Of a stretch of DNA of 64,000 nt, positions 34,361-41,441 are shown in pieces. The stretch covers positions 2,212,001-2,276,000 of the forward strand of contig NZ_CP082918.1 in assembly GCF_019931755.1 (NCBI RefSeq), in the 5' to 3' direction. Source of the stretch: Sutcliffiella horikoshii (GTDB lineage Bacteria > Bacillota > Bacilli > Bacillales > Bacillaceae_I). Below the pieces are notes generated by a model that was not told the DNA's origin, made no database searches, and saw only the letters and a program-made list of their open reading frames with translations. Position numbers and translations under genes: made by a program. Within the stretch, counting starts at the first letter, position 1, and the number at the start of each line of letters is the position of its first letter.

Positions 34361-35000
34361 GCATATTCACCTTACCTAATTCTTTGGCATAAGAATCTAT
34401 TAGTTCAATCCATTTATGTCCATGAGGGTACTGTATTTTCAAGGCTTTTTTTAACCAATCACGGTTGCTAACATTTAATTTAGGTAATATATTTCCTAAA
34501 TCAATAACGTCTTTCTCTCTAATGACAGAACTTCCACCTTTATAAAGAAGTTGTATTTCTGGTTTTAAAAATGGTATTCCGGATAAAGATTCTAACCCAA
34601 TATCTTCAATAGGCATTCTTATTGTGTTGTTTCGTTTGTAGATCCAATTCTTCTCCTCTATATCCAATAACATTACTTGGAAAGCCCATGTTGATTCATC
34701 TTTTTTCTTTACCCAGATATTATCAAAATGAGAGTCTAGCAATTGATTCTTGTTCCAGGGTATTAACTGACCTTTAAATGCTATAAACATTTCCCAATCT
34801 CTACCCAGATGTCTTTGTAAAATTAAGTGGTCTGGTCTTAATATAACAATGTCAATATCCTCGTGAGCCCTTGTGATTTTTTGTAAATAAATATCTAAAG
34901 CCCACCCACCAGCAATCCACCATTGGATAGGAATTATGCTGAAGATACTTTGAATTTCAGTAATAGAAAGAGGTTTCCAGACTTCTTCATTTTCTCCCAA
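34353..35000 (-). CDS. Nucleotidyltransferase-fold protein (aminoglycoside adenylyltransferase-like)
   Basis: The 215-residue protein has WWIAGGWALDIYLQKITRAHEDIDIVIL near residues 27-54: a GG-W-A-LD motif followed by a D-x-D pair, as in ANT(2'')-like and other small nucleotidyltransferases. The C-terminal part (FLKPEIQLLYKGG) matches the same family. Substrate unknown; such proteins are common in Bacillus without conferring resistance. The start is TTG at 34998-35000 with GGGGTG five bases upstream. It overlaps the serine hydrolase start. Confidence 0.8.
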   Translation of the reverse strand: MGENEEVWKPLSITEIQSIFSIIPIQWWIAGGWALDIYLQKITRAHEDIDIVILRPDHLILQRHLGRDWEMFIAFKGQLIPWNKNQLLDSHFDNIWVKKKDESTWAFQVMLLDIEEKNWIYKRNNTIRMPIEDIGLESLSGIPFLKPEIQLLYKGGSSVIREKDVIDLGNILPKLNVSNRDWLKKALKIQYPHGHKWIELIDSYAKELGKVNMLE

Positions 35001-35047
35001 CTTTTCACCCCATTTTTATTTTCGATCTATCCGTCACAGACTTTTAT

Positions 35048-35130
35048 CTTAGTACCAATTTATAATATATAAATTCCTACAATAAGCTATTTTTCATCCA
35101 GTCTCATAAAAATGAGCGCTAATCCTGATT
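35048..35130 (-). repeat. Intergenic repeat copy 12 (hairpin truncated)
   Basis: The arm GGATTAGCGCTCATTTTT is intact on the minus strand, followed by TTATTGTAGGAATTTATA and a diverged AATTGGTACTAAG, but the GGGCGC arm is missing: the copy ends 18 bases before the stop of the APH-family gene. A replacement or deletion has removed one half. Confidence 0.72.
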
Positions 35131-35148
35131 AATGTATTGAGTTATTGA

Positions 35149-36015
35149 TTAATAAAGATACTCTCTCCATTCACTCCAAGCTTTCATATAGCTACTTAAG
35201 TCCTGAGGGTGTACTTTAATGCATACACCAATACGGGTATAAAGTTGAAAAATCACTTCATCTATAAGGCGTTCTTCAGTGAAGGGTGTATTATCTTTCC
35301 ATATTGCGAATATTGGCAACAGCGTTTCTAAATTAAGGCTATCTGGAGATGAGCAGAATGCATACGTAAAATCATAAATCCTTGGACCAATTAAAGGTGA
35401 CGGATCTATAACCCCGACTAGTTTGTTTGAATTATAGACGAAATTGTGGACCCCTGTATCTCCGTGAAGATAATATCTTTCTTCTTTATTATGAAAATCT
35501 CTAAGTTTCTCTACTAACTCTTTGACTTTTCTATGGTCTTCATTAGGTAGATGGTTTCCTATGCTTTCATAAGCAAGCTGAAAACTAATATTGTTAAAAT
35601 CTGACCAGGTACTTCTATGTATGCCATTAACCCTTCCCCATGATGTATCATTATTTATCTTGTTGTATTTAGTAAATAATTCTCGAATTAAAATGGTCAT
35701 CCACTCTAATTTAGAACCACGATTATTGTGAGTTTCTCCGGGGATATATGTATAAGCTATGTAGTTATCATTTTCATCCGCATAAATAACATCAGGTATT
35801 ACACTTATTTCTTTGTACGCCAGCAGGAAATCTTTAGTTGAACTTATTATTTTCGAATCATCTATTTTGATAACATAGGTAGGGTTTTTATCTACTAAAA
35901 GAGTATATAAGACTCCATTGGTAGTACCACTATTCATGCGTTTTAACTCTATTTCAGCATTCCTTAACAATCCTTTACTTTCTAAAACATCAATGATTTT
36001 ATCATTTTCTTTCAT
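35149..36015 (-). CDS. Aminoglycoside phosphotransferase (APH)-family kinase
   Basis: The 288-residue protein has the APH/choline-kinase catalytic loop YYLHGDTGVHNFVYN near residue 180 (HGD..N) and the metal-binding GVIDPSPLIGPRIYDFTYAF near 200. The nucleotide-binding lobe is at the N-terminus (NGVLYTLLVDKNPTYVIKID). Substrates in this family include aminoglycosides, homoserine and sugars; none can be inferred here. The ATG has GGAGCTGCTGT upstream. It is followed by the truncated repeat copy 12. Confidence 0.85.
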   Translation of the reverse strand: MKENDKIIDVLESKGLLRNAEIELKRMNSGTTNGVLYTLLVDKNPTYVIKIDDSKIISSTKDFLLAYKEISVIPDVIYADENDNYIAYTYIPGETHNNRGSKLEWMTILIRELFTKYNKINNDTSWGRVNGIHRSTWSDFNNISFQLAYESIGNHLPNEDHRKVKELVEKLRDFHNKEERYYLHGDTGVHNFVYNSNKLVGVIDPSPLIGPRIYDFTYAFCSSPDSLNLETLLPIFAIWKDNTPFTEERLIDEVIFQLYTRIGVCIKVHPQDLSSYMKAWSEWREYLY

Positions 36016-36088
36016 ACAGCAGCTCCAATAGATTAATTAAACTTAACTACATTTATTTTTAAACTACCGCTCCCTGATAGTGGGAGAA

Positions 36089-36646
36089 TCAACTTTTAAA
36101 TCCTTTCCATTCCTTTGCTAAGATTGAATAAATGATATGATCTACATAACGGTCATATAGCCATTCTGCTTCTCTTAATTTTCCTTCCTCTACAAAACCT
36201 ACCCTTTCAGCTAATAATCGACTCTTTTTGTTTTCAACTGCTATACTAACCTCAATTCTATTTAACCCAAGTTCTCTAAATCCGTAATCAACAATTGCAT
36301 TTAATGCTTTTGTCATTATGCCCTTCCCTTGAAAACCTTCTCCTAGCCAATACCCAATTATACCAATCTTATTTCCTTTGTTTATTTCATTAAAGCCAAT
36401 AGTTCCTGCAATTTGACCTTTATAAATTATTGCTACTGACTTTGGATAACCCCCATTTTCCACTAATGCACTTAATCGTGCTTTAATGGTTTCGATAGTA
36501 TCCTCTACCGTTTCAACGTAATCAAGCCACCCAAGCCATTCCTTTAAATAAGGCTTTGAACAAATAATTAAGTTAAAAAACTCTTCAGCATCACCTACAT
36601 TGAACAACCTCAGTGATGTTTCGTCATCCAACCTATGTATAAACAT
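36089..36646 (-). CDS. GNAT family N-acetyltransferase (RimJ/RimL type)
   Basis: The 185-residue protein shows GIIGYWLGEGFQGKGIMTKALNAIVDYGF near residues 100-128 (acetyl-CoA motif A) and RIEVSIAVENKKSRLLAERVGFVEEG near 135-160 (motif B), as in RimJ/RimL and spermidine-type acetyltransferases of Bacillus. The substrate is unknown. It is flanked by the APH-family gene (74 bases) and second-family hairpin copy C. Confidence 0.86.
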   Translation of the reverse strand: MFIHRLDDETSLRLFNVGDAEEFFNLIICSKPYLKEWLGWLDYVETVEDTIETIKARLSALVENGGYPKSVAIIYKGQIAGTIGFNEINKGNKIGIIGYWLGEGFQGKGIMTKALNAIVDYGFRELGLNRIEVSIAVENKKSRLLAERVGFVEEGKLREAEWLYDRYVDHIIYSILAKEWKGFKS

Positions 36647-36723
36647 ATCTCCACCAAGCCTTTACTTAGATATTGGTACCACTCTTTTTTCAAAATACCT
36701 GTACTATTCTTATATAAAGAGAA

Positions 36724-36750
36724 AGAGCAATCCATTGTGCTACAATCGCT
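36724..36750 (-). repeat. Second-family intergenic hairpin, copy C
   Basis: On the minus strand AGCGATTG ... CAATGGATTGCT: the arms AGCGAT and ATTGCT pair with one G-U. It is 23 bases after the Nudix gene stop, followed by CTTTCTCTTTATA. Confidence 0.62.
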
Positions 36751-36772
36751 TACAGTTTGCTGAAGAAAAAAA

Positions 36773-37207
36773 CTAAATTTCCTCTTTCAATAACTCTGTT
36801 AACCCATATGGGTAAAGCACCTTTTTCCCAGAAAAAATTTCTTCTTTAGAAATCCATTTAGCATAAGTAATTTTATTTCCTTCAGATACTGTAAAATATT
36901 CTTGCTGATATAAATTCCTATCTTTAAAATCCACTAAGTATATCTGTGTTATTTCGTGTCCTACCACTTCGTCAATTTTAAATATATTTTCTATGCAGGA
37001 AATATATCCTTTGACTACAACATCAACGCCTAATTCCTCAGTAAACTCTCTCACCAATGTCTCATTTGACCTTTCGCCGAATTCGATTGTACCGCCTATG
37101 GGACGGTAATAAGAACCTATTCCTTTTGAATGCTTTCCTTCCTGTTCTTCCAAAAGGATATAGTTGTCCTTCACAATTATTCCTAGTGTATTTGCTCTTG
37201 GATACAT
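36773..37207 (-). CDS. Nudix hydrolase
   Basis: The 144-residue protein has a complete Nudix box GGTIEFGERSNETLVREFTEELGV at about residues 40-63 (G-x5-E-x7-REF-x-EE-x-G). It should hydrolyse a nucleoside diphosphate linked to another group; the substrate is unknown. The ATG at 37205-37207 was chosen since GGGGAGG lies seven bases upstream. It is a single-gene unit led by the AT-rich block of repeat copy 13. Confidence 0.87.
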   Translation of the reverse strand: MYPRANTLGIIVKDNYILLEEQEGKHSKGIGSYYRPIGGTIEFGERSNETLVREFTEELGVDVVVKGYISCIENIFKIDEVVGHEITQIYLVDFKDRNLYQQEYFTVSEGNKITYAKWISKEEIFSGKKVLYPYGLTELLKEEI

Positions 37208-37286
37208 CAATGAACCTCCCCTGAAAATAATGCTATCTAGTAGTTTCTAATGAGAGTATAAAAATCTTTTCTTCTCATACCTGCCT

Positions 37287-37390
37287 GTTTGCTTGATTCC
37301 AATTATTTCATAATCTAAAAATTCCTTCAATAAGATATTTTCTTTGGCCAAAAAAAACGAGCGCTGATTCCTGTTACAGGAAAGCGCCCT
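37287..37390 (-). repeat. Intergenic repeat copy 13
   Basis: Hairpin at 37359-37389 (minus strand GGGCGCTTTCCTG ... CAGGAATCAGCGCTC) followed by GTTTTTTTTGG, then TTGAAGGAATTTTTAGATTA and GAAATAATTGGAATCAAGC. The extra CTG/CAG pairs lengthen the stem. It matches copy 1 closely, even in GGCCAAAG between hairpin and block. Confidence 0.82.
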
Positions 37391-37456
37391 TTAATTGAAA
37401 TAATAGTTACCAAAAAATCAACCTATAGGCATTGTTCTAATTGTTGGTTAAACCTA

Positions 37457-38473
37457 CTAAAAAGTAAGTGTTATATCATTCATGTCCTCTATTAAACCTT
37501 TTTTAGGTTCATAAATATATACTTTTGGGTTTTCTACAGGTTTTACTGCCGGTTCATTGGGATTGAATAGAATAAGATTACTTCCAATAGACCTACTTGA
37601 GGAGTATATAATTCCTTTAAACCCGGCTTGTCTTGCACAATCAGCTATAAATGTAGTTAGGAAATATTGTGGTCTCCATTTACTTGATCTATCTACTACT
37701 TTATCGAATATATAACGTGAAGCTAGAAGGGCCTGAATCACTTCGTTTTCTGAGTAACCTAAACCTGACCACTCATGCCTTAAATCTAAAATCCCTGTTA
37801 ACTCCCTTTTCTGAGAGTACTTCTGTATCCAAATAAGAGAAGAAATATCTGGATTATCAAGTGTTTCAATCATTGCGAGTTCATCGGTTTCTGCTAGATA
37901 CAAAACGCTTTGTCCCTGGTGATGAAACCTTCCACCTGAGGATAATCCAACCTGAGGTGCAGTCATATCTGTTTGTTCAAACACCTTAGACTGGGAAACA
38001 AGTCTAGCCCTTGCCCACATCTTGTGTTTTACTTTTATTGAATCTAGATTGCTATTTGTTATCTCCTTGTATATTTTCTTTCCCATCGGATGTGCAAGCG
38101 CCAAGGATGGGTATTTTTCTATATGTGAACGAAAATTGTCTAGTTTATCAGCAAATCGAGTAATTATATATTGATATTTTCTTTCTTCTGCCAAAACAGC
38201 AACATCCTCTGTGCCTGCCACATCAAATTGTTCAAAACCAGATTTACCACAATTAGGACAAATTAGGTGTGCAGCAATATCCACCCGGTAATGTTCTGGA
38301 CATTTAACGCTTTCAAGAATTTCATCGATGGTAGTTTCGTTTCCAGCTATCCAAATATAATCACCACCATCATAAGGCTGACAAGTTATACAATATTTTA
38401 ATTCTTGTTGTGCTTTATCTTTATATTTCTCTGCTGTCTTATTAAGTTTAGGCAAATAATCTTGATATTCCAT
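37457..38473 (-). CDS. RES-domain protein (putative NAD+ phosphorylase) with zinc-ribbon-like N-terminus
   Basis: The 338-residue protein has two Cys pairs near the N-terminus (YCITC at 27-31 and LICPNCGKS near 91-99) and, from about residue 150, a RES domain: WARAR, GGRFHHQGQSVLYLAETDELAMIETL near 180-205 and ADCARQAGFKGIIYSSSRSIGSNLILFN near 275-302, with the Arg, Tyr, Glu and Ser positions expected. RES toxins degrade NAD+; Xre-type antitoxins normally precede them. None is next to this gene. It is a single-gene unit between repeat copies 13 and 14. The ATG has GGAG six bases upstream. Confidence 0.78.
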   Translation of the reverse strand: MEYQDYLPKLNKTAEKYKDKAQQELKYCITCQPYDGGDYIWIAGNETTIDEILESVKCPEHYRVDIAAHLICPNCGKSGFEQFDVAGTEDVAVLAEERKYQYIITRFADKLDNFRSHIEKYPSLALAHPMGKKIYKEITNSNLDSIKVKHKMWARARLVSQSKVFEQTDMTAPQVGLSSGGRFHHQGQSVLYLAETDELAMIETLDNPDISSLIWIQKYSQKRELTGILDLRHEWSGLGYSENEVIQALLASRYIFDKVVDRSSKWRPQYFLTTFIADCARQAGFKGIIYSSSRSIGSNLILFNPNEPAVKPVENPKVYIYEPKKGLIEDMNDITLTF

Positions 38474-38607
38474 TTCTATCTCCTTTTAACGATGTTTATT
38501 AGAAAAAATTCACCCACATGCTTCAATTAATTTCTTAACAAGAGTAATTATCCAGTAATTTCTAAATCTCTTCAACACTCTAATTCATTAAGGTGCCCTC
38601 AAAAAAT

Positions 38608-38637
38608 GAGCGCTTATCCTTGTTCTAGGACCGCGCC
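38608..38637 (-). repeat. Intergenic repeat copy 14
   Basis: Hairpin arms GGCGCGGTCC and GGATAAGCGCTC on the minus strand, followed by ATTTTTTGAGGG. It is about 50 bases after the stop of the lipoprotein gene at 38689 and 135 bases upstream of the RES gene. It is the rightmost intact copy. Confidence 0.75.
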
Positions 38638-38688
38638 AGATTTTTAAGTAAATATAATTCTCGATATTTACTTATGTATCACTCGGTT

Positions 38689-39141
38689 TTATTGACTGTA
38701 GTAATCAATTTCCTGTTCTTTTCGTAGCTTTATTCCATTAGTTTCCTCTCTGGTTGATAGGAAATGTTCTACCTCTTCAATATTTGATGAACTAAAAACT
38801 AATTGCTCTGAATCAAAAATAACAAATGCTGGATAATCGTCAAATTCAAGTGTTTCTATATATTTATAAGTCTTATAATTATCCACTGGCATTAACCAAA
38901 GATAAGTACCAAAATAAAGTGTATCTAAACTGTCGTTACTTAATAATTTATTAAAGTCTAAATTATAATAATCTTGCACTTCTTGTACGTCTATAAACTC
39001 TTTATCTATTTCTGGAACTGCATAAAGCATATAAAAATCAGGATCTTTAGAAACTAAGTTCTCCAAAAGCTCTTTCTCCGATTTAGAATCGCAACCAGTT
39101 ATTACTAACAACAAAAACAATACTGTTATTATTAATCTCAA
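38689..39141 (-). CDS. Hypothetical lipoprotein
   Basis: The 150-residue protein has a short signal peptide with lipobox VTGC (Cys at 17) and a mature domain rich in Asp, Tyr and Leu (YNLDFNKLLSNDSLDTLYFG, FVIFDSEQLVFSSSNIEEV). No family is recognised. The start is TTG at 39139-39141 with GGAGG eight bases upstream. Confidence 0.62.
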   Translation of the reverse strand: MRLIITVLFLLLVITGCDSKSEKELLENLVSKDPDFYMLYAVPEIDKEFIDVQEVQDYYNLDFNKLLSNDSLDTLYFGTYLWLMPVDNYKTYKYIETLEFDDYPAFVIFDSEQLVFSSSNIEEVEHFLSTREETNGIKLRKEQEIDYYSQ

Positions 39142-39332
39142 ATAAAGTGCCTCCTAATAACTCGCTAAACGGAGCCAATAGTTTATATACATTATTTCAT
39201 AATATTACCAAAAAATATATAGATTTCTTAAAGACATTGTTCAACAATCTGGCCCGTTTGTTGAATAAGCCATTTAAGTTTACAAATGTACAGACTAATG
39301 AACTAAATGAAGTTAAACTATGCCGTCCATTA

Positions 39333-39375
39333 AAAAACAGGTCTAATCCATCAAAGGATCAAACCTGTTTTTTTG
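39333..39375 (-). terminator. Bidirectional terminator after yaaN
   Basis: AACAGGTTTGATCC pairs with GGATTAGACCTGTT around a six-base loop, with U-runs on both strands. It lies about 12 bases after the yaaN stop and marks the right border of the repeat-rich region. A GGCCCGTTTGTTGAA repeat remnant lies at about 39250. Confidence 0.88.
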
Positions 39376-39386
39376 ATATGTTTCAA

Positions 39387-40589
39387 TCAGTCCCGTTTCG
39401 CTTTGGAACGGACTTCTAGTAGTTTGTTTTTGAGGTCGTTTTCCATTTGGACGAGTTCTAGTTCTACTTGATGGCGTTTTTCTCGTCCTTCTTGTTGAAT
39501 TTGTAAGGTTTCTTCTAGTGTTTCGATTAGGTTTTCTTGTGTTTTCTTCAGCGTTTCGATGTCGACAAGACCTCGTTCGTTTTCACGTGCTGCCGAAATC
39601 GTGTTTTGTTTAAGCATTTCTGAGTTTCGCAATAACAGTTCATTGGTAGTCTCAGAAACATTTTTCTGTGTATCCACTGCCTTTTGTTGATTGTATAAGG
39701 AAACTGCAATAACCAGTTGGTTCTTCCATAGTGGAATTGCTGTAAGAATGGAAGATTGAATTCGTTCCACCAGAGTCTGGTTCGTATGCTGAATCATCCT
39801 TATTTGGGGTGCCATTTGCAGGGTGATTTGACGGCTGATTTTCAGGTCATGGGTACGCTTTTGAAGGCGGTCTGCAAACTGCATCATATCACTAACGGCC
39901 TGTACATCCATTTGATTATTCGTTTGCCTTGCTTTTTGTTCTAGCTCTGGAATGATGGTTGCTTGAATTTCATCAAATTTATGTTCCGCTGCTGCGATAT
40001 AGATATTTAATGCCTGGAAGTAATCTTTATTTTTGTCGTATAAAGATTCAAGCATGATATTGTCACGCTGTAACACTTTTTTAAAGCTTTCCAGTTGATC
40101 AGAAATTTTATCGATTTCAAAACCAATTTTACGGTATTTTGCAAAAAGTTGTTGTACTGAATTATTGACACTTCCAAAAAATTTACCAAAGAAACTTTTT
40201 TTCTGAGGTTCCAGTTCTCCAGGTTTCACTTCTTTGATTTTTTTCATTAATTCAGAAACCACTTCTCCTACAGGGCCTGCGTCCTTTGCCTGAACATGGG
40301 ACAATATGGAATTAGAAAAAGTGGACAGTTCGTTTTGAGCCGTAACACCGTAGGATGATATAGCGTGTTGATCATTTGGATCAATTTGTTTTGCAATATC
40401 GATGGCTTTCGCTTTGTACTCTTCAGAAAGGGTATCCATTACTTTTTCTTTCTTTGGTTCTGATTGAACCTCATTTGGATCTTGCGTCACCATTTCATTT
40501 TCCATTTTCGGCGTCGCGAATGGATTGCTTAATAAGTCATTCAGTGTATCTTCTTTTACTTGGTTTTTTACCCGGTCATTGTTTTTCAT
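39387..40589 (-). CDS. yaaN: Toxic anion resistance protein, TelA family
   Basis: The 400-residue helical protein is of the TelA (toxic anion resistance) family: FEIDKISDQLESFKKVLQRDNIMLESLYDKNKDYFQAL near the middle and LLLRNSEMLKQNTISAARENERGLVDIETLKKTQENLIETLEETL near the end are characteristic. The family is linked to tellurite and antimicrobial-peptide tolerance but its biochemistry is not settled. The ATG at 40587-40589 has GGGGTGAG five bases upstream. It forms an operon with xpaC, as in B. subtilis. Confidence 0.88.
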   Translation of the reverse strand: MKNNDRVKNQVKEDTLNDLLSNPFATPKMENEMVTQDPNEVQSEPKKEKVMDTLSEEYKAKAIDIAKQIDPNDQHAISSYGVTAQNELSTFSNSILSHVQAKDAGPVGEVVSELMKKIKEVKPGELEPQKKSFFGKFFGSVNNSVQQLFAKYRKIGFEIDKISDQLESFKKVLQRDNIMLESLYDKNKDYFQALNIYIAAAEHKFDEIQATIIPELEQKARQTNNQMDVQAVSDMMQFADRLQKRTHDLKISRQITLQMAPQIRMIQHTNQTLVERIQSSILTAIPLWKNQLVIAVSLYNQQKAVDTQKNVSETTNELLLRNSEMLKQNTISAARENERGLVDIETLKKTQENLIETLEETLQIQQEGREKRHQVELELVQMENDLKNKLLEVRSKAKRD

Positions 40590-40607
40590 TGTCACTCACC
40601 CCATAAG

Positions 40608-41246
40608 CTACTTCTTCTCAATTATTCTTTTATCTGTATCAAGCTGTTGATAATTCATTAGTTTAATTTCTGTCGTAAGATTATTCATATCCCCTGACAG
40701 CACTGCCATCATCTCTTTTTCCATATTGCGTTCTAATTGTTTTAAAGCACTTTCTGTTTCTCGAAGCGCTTGAGAAACTTCATGAGTCCGCACTGGTTGA
40801 TTTAATAGGTGCACATATTTTTCAGTAATGATAGCAGAGGAATCGAGATGATGGTGAAAGAAATTTTGAGCTGTACGATACCGTACCGGTTCCTTTTCCA
40901 CCATTTTAATGATCTTTGTCGAGATCTTTGATAATTTTGTTATCGTTTGATAAACAAAAATCGAGCGCACGCGAAACCTTGAACTATTAATCTTCTTTGC
41001 TTTTTCTTTCGCTTCCTTTAATTGAGCAGTAACATATTTTTTCTCTTTTCGTTCTATCTTTTCCAAGTCGTTATTAGGTAGCAATTTTCTCTTCAATGCC
41101 CAATAGCTTCCAAGAAAGCCACCAAAAGCGCCAAGGATACCAAGTTGAATTTGATTACCTGTTAAAAGGAATACTATTAAAAAACCGATGGCAGCTAAAT
41201 TAAACGATAGTATGATAATAAAACTTTGCAGTAAAAACCGTTTCAT
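40608..41246 (-). CDS. xpaC: XpaC-like membrane protein
   Basis: The 212-residue protein has two N-terminal helices (about 4-26 and 29-48) and a soluble coiled region with KYVTAQLKEAKEKAKKI and FRVRSIFVYQTITKLSKIS, matching the family named for 5-bromo-4-chloroindolyl phosphate hydrolysis (XpaC). The true activity is unknown. The ATG at 41244-41246 has GAGGAG seven bases upstream. It is followed 18 bases later by yaaN, the conserved partner. Confidence 0.85.
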   Translation of the reverse strand: MKRFLLQSFIIILSFNLAAIGFLIVFLLTGNQIQLGILGAFGGFLGSYWALKRKLLPNNDLEKIERKEKKYVTAQLKEAKEKAKKINSSRFRVRSIFVYQTITKLSKISTKIIKMVEKEPVRYRTAQNFFHHHLDSSAIITEKYVHLLNQPVRTHEVSQALRETESALKQLERNMEKEMMAVLSGDMNNLTTEIKLMNYQQLDTDKRIIEKK

Positions 41247-41401
41247 AACTTCACTCCTCACCTTTTTAAAGGCTTAAGATAAACTATACCTTTCTTACGT
41301 AATCAACAAGAGAAAGGTTTCAATTATTTATAGTTTTATTATAAGGGATAGAAGTCGGAATACGAAATACTTTATGTATCAGCCAATAGAATAAATGAAA
41401 A

Positions 41402-41436
41402 TAGCCCTTGATTATGTTGATATCAAGGGCATTAAA
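41402..41436 (-). terminator. Intrinsic terminator after the aldehyde dehydrogenase gene
   Basis: GCCCTTGATAT and AATCAAGGGC pair around about eight bases; TATTTTC follows on the minus strand. It is just after the stop at 41442. Confidence 0.78.
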
Positions 41437-41441
41437 GTATA

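Noticed and set aside
11054-38637. Repeat array as a CRISPR array
   Set aside because: The repeats are 0.4-5 kb apart with genes between them, not regularly spaced by short spacers, and no cas genes are present.
11054-38637. Repeats as classical integron attC sites
   Set aside because: I find no consistent GTTRRRY/RYYYAAC core pair and no integrase gene in the window, so the term integron is not justified; only the analogy is kept.
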